Positions 24,947 through 32,882 of a stretch of DNA of 64,000 nucleotides are shown here, piece by piece. Made by a program: the position numbers and the translations under genes. This DNA is from Actinoplanes sp. TFC3 (GTDB taxonomy: Bacteria; Actinomycetota; Actinomycetes; Mycobacteriales; Micromonosporaceae), in NCBI RefSeq assembly GCF_001553785.1, contig NZ_LOJP01000002.1:1109835-1173834 (forward strand), given 5' to 3'. Under the pieces are notes generated by a model. The model worked only from the letters and a program-made list of their open reading frames with translations. It searched no databases and was not told the origin of the DNA. Numbering within the stretch: position 1 is the first letter of the stretch; every line of letters begins with the position of its first letter.

Positions 24947-24959
24947 TCTCCGAGGCGTC

Positions 24960-25356
24960 TAAGCAAGTTTTAGAACGAATAGCAGTGGATTCTTCCCCTC
25001 ACATCCTCGTCCTGGCCTTGGCGCGGGGACAAGAAGTTGCGCTTCGCAGGCCGCTTGCCCCGTCTGAGCAGGGCCGCGCTGCGCGCGCCGCTCGGGATCG
25101 GACGCCCGGCCGCTTCGCTGGGCGCCGACCCGGCGGTTCCGGCCCTGCGACAGGCGCGAAACACGAAGAAGCCCTCGGACCGCTGAAAGGCCGGCATCAG
25201 TCCAAGGAATTCTGTCAGTGGCGGTACGGGGCCAAAATTCGTGCCTCCGGCGGGGAGCCTGGCGCTCCGGGATAGGTAGCGTCATCCCGTCAACCTTCGT
25301 CCAGGCGAAGCCGTGCGGACGAAGGCCGACGGGATAGTGGTAGGGGATGAACGCGT
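24960..25356 (-). other. GC-rich non-coding stretch upstream of DUF3800, candidate retron RNA region
   Basis: About 400 bp without a supportable gene separate the DUF3800 start from the next upstream gene. It contains the 19-bp inverted repeat at 25284-25335 and a GGAGC-GCCAG-GCTCC hairpin near 25254-25268. In several known retrons the RNA lies upstream of the partner gene, so this is one place to look for msr-msd. It may instead be a dispersed palindromic repeat of the host. A 142-codon open frame here encodes Arg-rich shadow-like sequence and is not called. Confidence 0.35.
25284..25335. repeat. Long inverted repeat (19-bp arms)
   Basis: Arms 25284-25302 and 25317-25335 (ATCCCGTCAACCTTCGTCC and GGACGAAGGCCGACGGGAT) pair at 17 of 19 positions with one internal two-base mismatch, around a 14-base loop. 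No T tract flanks either side. The shape resembles an msd hairpin or a REP-type palindrome. Confidence 0.6.
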
Positions 25357-25995
25357 CTACTCGCGAGAAATTTTGCGATCGCCCCACTCTTCGGCAATGG
25401 CGGACCTCGCTATCTCGACTGCCTCGAGACCATCCCGCGAAACGCGGTCTAGCAAGATTGCATTCCTAATCGTCTTCATGAAAACGGGATAGGCTCTGTT
25501 GTGCAGTACCGCCATATGACCTGTTTCGTCTGGCTTGGAGAAAGCATCGAAGAAGAAGTTTTTGTCGATGCTGATGCATAGCATGTAGGCTTCCTTGGCG
25601 GTCTCAGCCACTCTGCCAAATGGATTCGCCAGCTCGGGAAGGCGACGGCTCAAACGCTCCAGCAGTTCGGCGGGCTCGTCTAGCTCCAGCGACATCATCA
25701 ATCGGTGCCCTGTCTTGTCATCCTGAACACTTCGTAGAGATTCCTCGATCGCTTCCAAAGCTTCAACAGCGAAGAGGTAGTCATCACGATGATGCTCGTA
25801 TCGCCGCGCCTGCTGCGCTCTCTGCTCTTCCAGTCGTCGGCGGTCCTGCTCGCGAACATCGGCCTCTGTTCGATCCTCTTGCTTGGAGGAGACGCGATCT
25901 CGCCGCTCCAGGCGGAGCACCATCCAGGCCACGAACAAGGTGGCGAAGACCCCTACGGCTGCGATGGCTGACTGCACAACATCACCTACAGGCAT
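25357..25995 (-). CDS. Membrane-anchored coiled-coil protein, function unknown
   Basis: A 212-residue protein: one N-terminal membrane helix (SAIAAVGVFATLFVAWMVL), then a highly charged Arg/Glu/Gln coiled coil of about 50 residues, then a mostly helical soluble domain ending VEIARSAIAEEWGDRKI. I recognise no family. I chose the ATG at 25993-25995; the frame is open to 26124 with a second hydrophobic stretch, so a two-helix protein from 26124 is an alternative. It lies upstream of the DUF3800/RT pair on the same strand, so it might belong to the same defence cassette. Confidence 0.6.
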   Translation of the reverse strand: MPVGDVVQSAIAAVGVFATLFVAWMVLRLERRDRVSSKQEDRTEADVREQDRRRLEEQRAQQARRYEHHRDDYLFAVEALEAIEESLRSVQDDKTGHRLMMSLELDEPAELLERLSRRLPELANPFGRVAETAKEAYMLCISIDKNFFFDAFSKPDETGHMAVLHNRAYPVFMKTIRNAILLDRVSRDGLEAVEIARSAIAEEWGDRKISRE

Positions 25996-26176
25996 ACGGC
26001 TAGCTTCGACCCGTACAGCAGCGAAGTACAGCAACGCGCCTAACTGCAACAAACCGAGGCGGACCGGATCAGGGGTTCTGACCTGTGCATCGATGCGCGT
26101 CCGACCTTGCTGCCGCGAATTCATAGGTTCAGGGCTCGGCCGGCGCTTGGTCGAGCACGCCCAGGGCCCCCCATTT

Positions 26177-26191
26177 CAGGGCGTCTCCAGG
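26177..26191 (+). repeat. Direct repeat copy 1 (TCAGGGCGTCTCCAG) in a repeat-rich patch
   Basis: The 15-mer TCAGGGCGTCTCCAG occurs here and at 28618-28632. Around this copy (26175-26214) shorter CAGGGC and TCTTCAGGGC units recur. The patch lies between two minus-strand genes. It resembles iterated protein-binding sites. The surrounding gap 25996-26355 shows no other feature. Confidence 0.5.
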
Positions 26192-26355
26192 GCATTAGGG
26201 CATCTTCAGGGCGGCCGAGGACGGCCAATAGCATCTACCGTCGACCATCAACGCTGAGCTATGACCGCTGGTCACATACACCCCGATGGGCGCGACCTTG
26301 GGAGCGACGGACGAGTCGGCCTCTACGCCGGATACTGTTCGCTAGGTCGCCCGAG

Positions 26356-27123
26356 TCACTGACAAGCATCTAAATCTTCGATTTTGTACGGCAAGACGCC
26401 GGACTCCATTTGTTTCAGGAGCATTTCGTCAAATCCGGCCACGGGTATCTTGGCGCTTGCCGGGCCCGGCCCCGGTTCTGGTGACCGTTGCCGAAGGGTT
26501 CCCGCATCTCCGCGCCACCACCAGCCGTCTTGGTTATAAAAGTAGAGGGCCTCAATTTCCAAATACTCGTCTTTCGCGCTCTCAGGAGGCGACGGAAAAG
26601 AAATTGATGAGCACGGCGGAAGTTCGGGGAGTAGGTACCAGCGGTTATCTGCTCCAGAGTGCTCTCCTTCAAAAATCAACCAGTCTATGCCCGAAATGGA
26701 GCGATTTTGGACTTGGATCACCTCACCCGCCTTCGAGAATATTGACTTAGCCTCTTTCCCGCTAATCTCACGGAAGGTCACGCGCGAGGCAAGTGCTCGC
26801 ACCGCCTGCTCCCTGGCTACCTCGTTCGTTCTTGCCTGGTCCCGCATAACGATCACAGCGACGGCCAATGCTGCTACCGAGGTCAAAAATCCCAATACCG
26901 TTAGTCCGTGCTGGAATGCCCTAGCCCAGGGGGGATCAAGTGCCCGCTGAGGAATCGGGGTTTCTTTATCACCGCGCGTGGATGGCTCTCCAAGTCGGGC
27001 TGGCACCAGGACCCCTGCGTTGTTCCGTACCCACGATCCAGCATTGTTGTCGATGTCCACCCTTGAGACTGTAGGTCCTCGGGCGGGAGGTGGTGACCTG
27101 CGGATGGGTCTACCAAGGACCAT
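26356..27123 (-). CDS. Single-pass membrane protein, function unknown
   Basis: A 255-residue protein: about 70 polar N-terminal residues, one membrane helix (LTVLGFLTSVAALAVAVIVM), and a soluble C-terminal domain rich in Trp, Tyr and Glu (GIDWLIFEGEHSGADNRWYL; LEIEALYFYNQDGWWWRG) that looks like a beta-sandwich. No family is recognised. The start may be the first ATG at 27121-27123 or the GTG encoding VSRVDIDNN further in. It has the same orientation as the retron genes. Confidence 0.55.
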   Translation of the reverse strand: MVLGRPIRRSPPPARGPTVSRVDIDNNAGSWVRNNAGVLVPARLGEPSTRGDKETPIPQRALDPPWARAFQHGLTVLGFLTSVAALAVAVIVMRDQARTNEVAREQAVRALASRVTFREISGKEAKSIFSKAGEVIQVQNRSISGIDWLIFEGEHSGADNRWYLLPELPPCSSISFPSPPESAKDEYLEIEALYFYNQDGWWWRGDAGTLRQRSPEPGPGPASAKIPVAGFDEMLLKQMESGVLPYKIEDLDACQ

Positions 27124-27676
27124 CGGGCATGTCGGTGTGGACCGTTAGAGGCGCGGACACCATGTCTGAATTCGTACGCGACCGTCGGTGAGCGCCTCGC
27201 GTGAACTTGACACGGAAGAGATCAAGCCTATGAAGTTTTAAGGTACGGGGACGGAACGCAGCGAGCGCGCCCGTTGGCGTGCCCGCTACGTGCCCGATAC
27301 GGCGGCCAAGAGGCCGACCCGGCGGTCAACCACGGTCACCCCTAGGTGCCCTTGACGTGGAGAACAGCAGGTAGGCGATCTACGAACAGCACACGATCGA
27401 CAATTCCTAAACCGTGTGTTGTGAGCGCGGCCTTGATCCATTGCGGGACGAGCAGCTTCAAGCTGTGCATGCCTACTTAGTAGTACTGCCGAATTCCTCT
27501 TTTTTGAATCAAGGCGCCGCGCAAACGCGGCGCGGCCGGACGCGCTCGGCCTGCTGGTGGCCTCCGCCCGGCATCGGGCCGGCGCACCGGCTAACCGGGT
27601 CAGGGCTTCGGATAGGACCATGCCTCCGGCGGGGGCGCTCTGGCTTCTGAGACGGGATGGCTTCGGGGGAAGAAGG
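27124..27676. other. Non-coding stretch with one GC hairpin
   Basis: About 550 bp without a convincing gene. GCGCCGCG-CAAA-CGCGGCGC (27514-27533) is a perfect 8-bp hairpin beside a CTTTTTTG tract on its left, so it could end minus-strand transcription only weakly. The other frames are Arg-rich shadows. Confidence 0.5.
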
Positions 27677-28294
27677 TCAACACCACTTGGTGTGGCGGCA
27701 CGGGTTCGGCCAGTTCACATCGGGCACCCGCAGGTCGGGATAGTCCGACCCGCCGCCGGAGTCGGTGGGCTTATAGTCCGCCACGGTAAGTGTGATCTGC
27801 GCACCCAGCTTCATGTGAGTTCCTGGCTTGGGCTTCTGCGCGACAATCGAGCCGAGCTTTTCGCGATCTCTCACCGCTCTGTAGGTGTACTTGATGCGCA
27901 AATGCGTCAGCGGATCAGAGAGATTGTCGGGCGGCATCGACCCGCGTAGGTCCGGCATCGGCTTCGTGTAGAACGCCAACTCGGTCTTCGTCGCTGCTGA
28001 GACAGCAATCGTAGTGCCAGGTCGTACCCGGCTTCCGGCGACTGGAAGGATCGTGAGGACGACTCCATCGTCCGGCCAATCACCCTCGCCGTAGATGTTT
28101 GTCGCTGAAGCCTTTAAGCCCTCAGCTTCCAACTGGTCATGCGCTTCGTCCAACGAACCGCCGACGAGGTCTGGCACAACAATCTGCTCGATGGCATGCG
28201 GCGCCACAGGCCACGGTACGAAGGGAACCCAACACGGTGCTGTTCCCGTGAGCCCGGCGAGAATACTTAGGAGCACGATTCGGACCTTCTTCAC
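27677..28294 (-). CDS. Exported or membrane-anchored PASTA-domain protein
   Basis: A 205-residue protein with a hydrophobic N-terminus (VRIVLLSILAGLTGTAPCW) followed by two PASTA-like repeats: VVPDLVGGSLDEAHDQLEAEG ends with VRPGTTIAVS, and MPDLRGSMPPDNL ends with MKLGAQITLTVA. PASTA domains bind peptidoglycan fragments and usually sit outside the membrane. There is no kinase or transpeptidase domain. I chose the GTG at 28292-28294, which puts the signal sequence at the N-terminus; an ATG at 28382-28384 would add 30 polar residues. Confidence 0.7.
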   Translation of the reverse strand: MKKVRIVLLSILAGLTGTAPCWVPFVPWPVAPHAIEQIVVPDLVGGSLDEAHDQLEAEGLKASATNIYGEGDWPDDGVVLTILPVAGSRVRPGTTIAVSAATKTELAFYTKPMPDLRGSMPPDNLSDPLTHLRIKYTYRAVRDREKLGSIVAQKPKPGTHMKLGAQITLTVADYKPTDSGGGSDYPDLRVPDVNWPNPCRHTKWC

Positions 28295-28617
28295 AGCCGC
28301 AAACGCTACTGAGCCAAGGTTCAATCGCGCGCTCTCTGTCACCTGTAAGTGGAGACATGAAACCGCACCGGATAGATGCATCAAAATAGTCCAGCGACCG
28401 TGGTCGTTTAAAGTTCGAGTCCTATGGTGCGTCGCTGTACAGCAGTGAAGGACAGCAACGCCAGTAACCGCATCGGCCGAGACCGGCCCCTGTCGCCCCG
28501 GCTGACCTCGTGCGTAGCTTGATCAAACCGGACTGCCGGGACTCCCTCGGTTCCGGGTCTACCTGGCGCCCTGGTCGATCTCGCCTTGACCCCTCATCTC
28601 AGGGCGTCTTCAGGGCG

Positions 28618-28632
28618 TCAGGGCGTCTCCAG
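28618..28632 (+). repeat. Direct repeat copy 2 near the island end
   Basis: Second copy of TCAGGGCGTCTCCAG, inside a patch (28597-28639) with three further CAGGGCGTC units in tandem. It lies 120 bp inside the right att repeat, where arm-type integrase sites are expected. The remainder of 28295-28752 holds no gene I can support. Confidence 0.5.
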
Positions 28633-28752
28633 AGCGTCTATGAGCATGCCCGGCGGCGGCTTCACATGAAGCCACTCGACGCAGCTACGACAAACGTACG
28701 GCAACCGAGGCGGCACTTCGAACGTTTCGCCTGGTCGGGTCGTTGCAGCACA

Positions 28753-28814
28753 CGGTCTTGAAAACCGGTGAGGCGTTCCGCGTCTCCGTGGGTTCGAATC
28801 CCACGCCCTCCGCT
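28753..28814 (+). repeat. attR-like direct repeat (tRNA-Ser 3' fragment)
   Basis: 62 bp matching the tRNA-Ser gene from the anticodon arm to two bases past its end, with one mismatch in the variable arm. There is no acceptor 5' half or D-arm, so it is not a tRNA gene; an annotation tool may wrongly call it one. It marks the right end of the island. Confidence 0.85.
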
Positions 28815-28923
28815 TACCAATCACCTTCGCGAGCGCTCACGTCCGCGAACGCTCACCGTTGCGGGCGATTGGCTTCCCGCGCGCTTGGCGTCACGCGCGA
28901 AGGCGAGCCCTCATCCGGCTGCC

Positions 28924-29445
28924 TCAATCGTTGGCCGGGTCCTCACCCTGGATCGGGCGGTAGCACGCGGATCCGATGATGACCGCAAGTTGCTTCGGCG
29001 GGTTGCTGCTGGTGATGGAGGTGTTCAATCCGTTCTGCGGGTTGCGGCCGGCGATGGATCCACCGCCGTCCTTGAACGTCCGGTTCTCGCTGATCTCCCA
29101 GCCCTGGCTCTGCCACGCATCGGCGATGGCCTTCAGCGCGGCGGCGTGCTTGTCCGAAGCAAGTGGGATCGCGGCGAAGCCGGACGGGTTCCAACGCCCA
29201 TCGTCGGCAGTTTCCCCGTTTCGGCCCTCGCAGGGAGCGCTGCGGTCAAGAAAATTCTTGAGTTCCCCGCCGGCGGCATCGGCGATCGCTTGAGCCTGAT
29301 CTCGTACCGCTGTCGCGATCTCGGCTTTGGATTTGGTTTCCAATGGGGCCTCCTTGTCTGCTGGCTGGTCGCTGCTGCATGAGGTGGCCAGCAATGTCAC
29401 GCCGAGGAGGACCGCCGTCAACGATCGGCTAGCGCGGTTTGTCAT
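28924..29445 (-). CDS. Putative lipoprotein, function unknown
   Basis: A 173-residue protein with a lipoprotein signal peptide (SLTAVLLGVTLLATSCSSD, lipid-modified Cys after ATS). The mature part has two further Cys (SAPCEGRNG and GSACYRPI) and no known domain. Similar small lipoproteins are common in Micromonosporaceae. The ATG at 29443-29445 gives the normal signal length; one five codons upstream is possible. It overlaps the preceding small frame by 17 bp, suggesting a two-gene unit. Confidence 0.65.
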   Translation of the reverse strand: MTNRASRSLTAVLLGVTLLATSCSSDQPADKEAPLETKSKAEIATAVRDQAQAIADAAGGELKNFLDRSAPCEGRNGETADDGRWNPSGFAAIPLASDKHAAALKAIADAWQSQGWEISENRTFKDGGGSIAGRNPQNGLNTSITSSNPPKQLAVIIGSACYRPIQGEDPAND

Positions 29446-29602
29446 GAGGCGCCTTCCCATAGTCCAGCGCGACGCGGTCGTAGCTACCCACCACGATGGC
29501 CGCTTGGTTTCTCAGGCTCGTGGAGTTGGCATCGATCGTCAGCACGTCGCCGCCGAATCCGGGGTAGGGCGGTTCCGGGCCATGGGTGGACTTGTTCGCC
29601 AT
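29429..29602 (-). CDS. Small hypothetical protein upstream of the lipoprotein
   Basis: A 57-residue frame (MANKSTHGPEPPYPGFGGDV at the start, IVVGSYDRVALDYGKAPHD later). It overlaps the lipoprotein start, as co-translated genes do. The frame is open to 29689. Not recognised; it could be the remaining end of a longer gene. Confidence 0.35.
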   Translation of the reverse strand: MANKSTHGPEPPYPGFGGDVLTIDANSTSLRNQAAIVVGSYDRVALDYGKAPHDKPR

Positions 29603-29748
29603 TTCGCCGATGTCATCGCCCCGGAACGAAATTTTGGCTGCGGCGTTCCTCCGGGCGGGCACCGAAATTGCCGTCAGCAGCGGCACCATAAGTGATTATG
29701 AGTTGCGGGCGCAGCCCCTGGTTGACCGGGCGCCATAGAGTCGGCTGG

Positions 29749-30381
29749 GTGAGGTTGAAGGCAACTCGTCGGCGTTTGGTCATTGCCGTGGGAGCCGTAA
29801 TTGTTCTGGTCAGCGCTCCCTGGCTGTGGACCACAATCTCCGCCCAAGGCCACCTGTACGACGCAAGCGCCGCCCCCACCGCCGACGTCGTCATCGTGCT
29901 GGGCACCCAGGTTGCCGCGGATGGCCGTACCCCTGAAAATCGCCTCGCCGGACGGCTTCGGACGGCGGCAGCGCTTGTCACCAGCGGTAAGGCCGGCTCG
30001 GTTCTTGTTTCCGGCGATGGGGGTGGTGACTCGGGCGATGAGGCGAGCGTGATGACGTCCTACCTGGTTGACGAGCTCAAGGTGCCCAAGGACAAAGTCG
30101 CCGCTGATCCGTACGGGCTGGACACCTACGACACCTGCAAGCGCGCCAAGGACCTGTACGGCATCGACCGGGCCCTGATTGTCACGCAGTCCTACCACCT
30201 CTCGCGGGCAGTGACCGTGTGCCGGAGCCTGGGGCTGGACGTCGACGGGGTGCGGGCGCGCTGCGATGGGTGTGGGAAGTGGTTGCTGGCCGAGAAGGCT
30301 GTTCGGGACTACTTCGCCAGCGGTAAAGCGGCCTGGGATGTTGTCCGGCAGCGGCCCGCGAAGGTTACGACGGCGGGTTGA
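29749..30381 (+). CDS. YdcF/SanA-type DUF218 membrane protein
   Basis: A 210-residue protein with one N-terminal membrane helix (LVIAVGAVIVLVSAPWLW) and a DUF218 domain: DVVIVLGTQV, AGRLRTAAALVTSGKAGSVLVSG, and ALIVTQSYHLSRAVTVCRSLG with the usual SYHLxRA. SanA/YdcF proteins affect envelope barrier and polysaccharide handling; the enzymatic role is not settled. I chose the GTG at 29749, which places a basic n-region right before the helix; a GTG at 29692 is possible. Its end overlaps the SoxR-like gene by 17 bp. Confidence 0.8.
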   Translation: MRLKATRRRLVIAVGAVIVLVSAPWLWTTISAQGHLYDASAAPTADVVIVLGTQVAADGRTPENRLAGRLRTAAALVTSGKAGSVLVSGDGGGDSGDEASVMTSYLVDELKVPKDKVAADPYGLDTYDTCKRAKDLYGIDRALIVTQSYHLSRAVTVCRSLGLDVDGVRARCDGCGKWLLAEKAVRDYFASGKAAWDVVRQRPAKVTTAG

Positions 30382-30814
30382 TGATCAATTGGGGGCCGGG
30401 GCCGCGGGTGGCCAGGCGGTCCTTCGGGTTGATCAGGGTGCAGCGTTGCAGCGACAGGCAGCCGCAGCCGATGCAGCCGGTCAGCTGATCGCGCAGGCGT
30501 TCCATCACCTTGATGCGGTCCTCAAGTTTGCGGCGCCACCGGGCGGACAGCCGCGTCCAGTCGGCCTTGGTCGGGGTGCGGTTCTCGGGCAGGGTGGCCA
30601 GCGCAGCCCGGATCTCATCCAGGGAGACGCCGACCTGCTGGGCGATCCGGATGAACGCGATGCGCCGCAGCTCGTGACGTTCGTAGCGGCGCTGGTTTCC
30701 GGTGGTCCGGGTTGAGCGGATCAGGCCTTCGCGCTCGTAGAAACGCAGCGCGGACTGGGCGACGCCGCTTCGGGCCGACACGTCGCCGATGGTGAGCAGT
30801 TCCACCGCAGACAT
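30365..30814 (-). CDS. soxR: SoxR-like redox-sensing MerR regulator
   Basis: A 149-residue MerR-family protein: winged helix with LLTIGDVSARSGVAQSALRF at the start, a dimerisation helix, and a Cys cluster C114-x2-C117-x-C119-x5-C125 (CIGCGCLSLQRC) that holds the [2Fe-2S] centre of SoxR. Oxidation of the cluster by redox-active compounds activates transcription. In actinomycetes SoxR responds to endogenous redox-active metabolites. The ATG at 30812-30814 is beside the transketolase promoter, so the two genes are divergent. The promoter motif shared with 14375-14405 suggests at least two targets in this window. Confidence 0.88.
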   Translation of the reverse strand: MSAVELLTIGDVSARSGVAQSALRFYEREGLIRSTRTTGNQRRYERHELRRIAFIRIAQQVGVSLDEIRAALATLPENRTPTKADWTRLSARWRRKLEDRIKVMERLRDQLTGCIGCGCLSLQRCTLINPKDRLATRGPGPQLIINPPS

Positions 30815-30816
30815 CC

Positions 30817-30847
30817 TTGAGTTGAAGTGAGGTTTAACTTGCAGGGT
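30817..30847 (+). promoter_or_regulatory. Predicted SoxR-type promoter of the transketolase genes
   Basis: TTGAGT (30817-30822) and CAGGGT (30842-30847) are spaced by 19 bp. The spacer carries AAGTGAGGTT within an AGTTGAA-GTGAGG-TTTAACT dyad. The ATG at 30854 lies 6 bp after the -10, so the transcript is probably leaderless. The site is 3 bp from the soxR start and may also autoregulate it. Confidence 0.62.
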
Positions 30848-30853
30848 GAGCGT

Positions 30854-31522
30854 ATGACTGTTACGGCTGCCCGGCCAGACCTGCTGAGCCGGATCACCGC
30901 TGATGCCAAGCATTCGCCGAGCGCTTGGTCCACATTCGACGTCTTGTGGGTACTCTACGATCGCGTCCTGCGCGTCTCGCCCGCCACTGTCGAAGCCCCC
31001 GACCGCGACCGCTTCCTGATGTCCAAGGGGCACGGGCCGGCCGCCTACTACGCGGTGCTCGCGGCGAAGGGCTTCATCCCGCAGAAGTGGCTCGACGACG
31101 TGGCCGGCGCGGCCAGCCGGCTCGGCCACCACCCTGATCGCGTGCTCATCCCGGGCGTGGAAGTCGGCACCGGATCGCTCGGGCACGGGCTCGGGCTGGC
31201 CGTCGGAACCGCCCTGGGCCTGCGCGCCCAGGGATATCTGCAGGCACGGACGTTTGTCCTGCTGGGCGATGCCGAGCTGGACGAGGGATCGAACCACGAA
31301 GCCATCGCGTACGCAGCAGCGGCCGGCGTTGACGTCACCGCCATCGTGATCGACAACCAGTCGTCAACGCACGGGTGGCCGGGCGGCATTGCGACCCGGT
31401 TCCACGGGTGGCGGGCGGCGCACGTGAACGGCCGTGATCACGAGGCGTTGGAGGCGGCGCTGAACCGGCGGGACCGGGGACCGTATGTGGTGGTAGCCGC
31501 CGTCGAGAAGAAGGGGAGCTGA
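30854..31522 (+). CDS. Transketolase, N-terminal subunit
   Basis: A 222-residue thiamine-diphosphate subunit: RFLMSKGHGPAAYYAVLA, GSLGHGLGLAVGTALGLR and the ThDP/Mg motif LLGDAELDEGSNHEAI through IDNQ. It matches the N-terminal half of transketolase in split form. With the following subunit it would transfer two-carbon units between sugar phosphates. The ATG at 30854 is leaderless. SoxR-type control suggests a role in NADPH or pentose supply during redox stress. Two bases separate it from the next gene. Confidence 0.87.
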   Translation: MTVTAARPDLLSRITADAKHSPSAWSTFDVLWVLYDRVLRVSPATVEAPDRDRFLMSKGHGPAAYYAVLAAKGFIPQKWLDDVAGAASRLGHHPDRVLIPGVEVGTGSLGHGLGLAVGTALGLRAQGYLQARTFVLLGDAELDEGSNHEAIAYAAAAGVDVTAIVIDNQSSTHGWPGGIATRFHGWRAAHVNGRDHEALEAALNRRDRGPYVVVAAVEKKGS

Positions 31523-31524
31523 TC

Positions 31525-32400
31525 GTGCGGGAGACGTTCATCGCCACGACGACCGAGCTGCTGGCCGAGGATCCGCGGACCGCGCTCGTGCTGGCCGATA
31601 TCTCGGCTGCGGCGTTCGAGCCGGCCCGGCGCCGCCATCCCGACCGGGTGCTCAACGTCGGGATCCGCGAGCAGCTGATGGCCGGTGTCGGGGGTGGGCT
31701 CGCGCTGACCGGGCTGCGACCGTATTTGCACTCGTACGCGCCTTTCCTCGTCGACCGCGCGTATGAGCAGCTCAAGCTCGACCTCGGGCACCAGGACGCG
31801 GGCGCCGTGCTGGTCAGCATCGGGGCCTCGTACGACGCCTCGGCCGAGGGGTACACGCATCAGTCGCCGGGTGATGTGGCGTTGCTGGACACGCTGGAGG
31901 GCTGGACCGTGCACGTACCCGGGCATGCCGATGAGGTGCCGGAGTTGCTGCGGGCGGCGGCCCGGCATGACGAGCGGGTGTACGTCCGGCTGTCCGAACA
32001 GCAGAACCGCTCGGCCTATCCGGGCACCGACCTCAAGGTGATCAAGCAGGGTCCGCGCGGCGCGGCGGTGGTGCTGGCGGTCGGGCCGGTGCTCGATGCG
32101 GTGCTGGACACCGGGCTCGATGTGACGGTGGCCTACACCAACACGCCGCGACCGTTGGACGTCAACCGGCTGCGCGAACTGGTGCACGACGAGATCGTCG
32201 TGGTGGAGCCCTACCTGGCCGGCACGTCCAGCGCTGCGGTGACGGCCGCGCTTTCACGCGTACCCCATCGGGCTCTGCATTTGGGGGTGAGCGCGGCCGA
32301 ATATCGCAGCTATGGCACCCCGGCAGACCACGCCGCTTGGCATGGTCTGGACGCCGCCGGGCTGCGGCGGTCTCTTTCGGAGTTTCTAGGACGCGATTAG
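31525..32400 (+). CDS. Transketolase, C-terminal subunit
   Basis: A 291-residue subunit with the pyrimidine-binding part (VLNVGIREQLMAGVGGGLAL, containing the conserved Glu of GIRE) and a C-terminal transketolase domain. Together with the upstream gene it makes the complete enzyme, as for split transketolases in some secondary-metabolite and sugar pathways. The start is the GTG at 31525, directly after the upstream stop. The end overlaps the convergent gene at 32386 by 15 bp. Confidence 0.87.
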   Translation: MRETFIATTTELLAEDPRTALVLADISAAAFEPARRRHPDRVLNVGIREQLMAGVGGGLALTGLRPYLHSYAPFLVDRAYEQLKLDLGHQDAGAVLVSIGASYDASAEGYTHQSPGDVALLDTLEGWTVHVPGHADEVPELLRAAARHDERVYVRLSEQQNRSAYPGTDLKVIKQGPRGAAVVLAVGPVLDAVLDTGLDVTVAYTNTPRPLDVNRLRELVHDEIVVVEPYLAGTSSAAVTAALSRVPHRALHLGVSAAEYRSYGTPADHAAWHGLDAAGLRRSLSEFLGRD

Positions 32401-32841
32401 GCGGCGCTCGCGGAACACGTGCTTGAGCATGGCGTCGAAATGCCAGACCCGGTCGGGCTCGCCGGCGCGCAGCCGGAACCGTTCGCGCACCCCGTCGACC
32501 GCCGTGGCCGAGACCTCCATGGCGGATTGCCGCGGGTCGGGGTTCCACGAAACGTCGCTGAGATGGCGCAGGTTGGCGTTCAAATGCAAGCGCAGACGGC
32601 GCAGCACCCGGCTCTCGTGGGTGATGACCAGCCGGCGGTACGTCAGCACCATCAGGTACTCGCCGGACAGCGAACGGTCCGGGCTGACGCAGCGGGTCAC
32701 CAGCGCTGTCGAGTCATCGGCGTCGACGCATCGGCGCACGACAGGCAGGTGCCGGCTCACGGTGGGGATGGGTACTCCGGCCTCGGCGGCGGCGGGCAGG
32801 AACGTACGGGAGAACACGTCCATGTGCCGTTTAACGTTCAC
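32386..32841 (-). CDS. Hypothetical protein, perhaps PH-like
   Basis: A 151-residue soluble protein. The central part alternates beta-type segments (LMVLTYRRLVITHE; LRLHLNANLRHLSDVSWNP) and the end is a helix, a pattern like bacterial PH-type domains, but I do not recognise a family. Start is the GTG at 32839-32841; an ATG at 32823 is also good. Function unknown. Confidence 0.6.
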   Translation of the reverse strand: MNVKRHMDVFSRTFLPAAAEAGVPIPTVSRHLPVVRRCVDADDSTALVTRCVSPDRSLSGEYLMVLTYRRLVITHESRVLRRLRLHLNANLRHLSDVSWNPDPRQSAMEVSATAVDGVRERFRLRAGEPDRVWHFDAMLKHVFRERRLIAS

Positions 32842-32882
32842 CCCGCCGGGAAGGCAGCGGCCACGGGGAGATGAATGTCGAA

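Larger units (their letters stand above)
19668..28814. mobile_element. tRNA-Ser-integrated genomic island (about 9.1 kb), immobilised
   Basis: The island is bounded by 62-bp att-like repeats and begins with a tyrosine-integrase remnant reading toward the tRNA, the usual place and direction. It contains regulators, small unknown genes and the AT-richer RT/DUF3800 pair. I see no replication, FtsK-like transfer or excisionase gene, and the integrase has lost its centre, so the element looks fixed. It is probably a decayed actinomycete integrative element or a prophage-like island reused for cargo. Confidence 0.82.

Noticed and set aside
24959..25387. A 142-codon minus-strand frame upstream of DUF3800
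   Set aside because: It overlaps the end of the upstream gene, is Arg-rich, and part of it is coded by a palindrome. It looks like non-coding structured DNA.
26175..26214. CRISPR array
   Set aside because: The CAGGGC-type units are too short and irregularly spaced, and there are no cas genes.
28753..28814. A second tRNA-Ser gene
   Set aside because: The 5' acceptor strand and D-arm are missing; it is the att copy.
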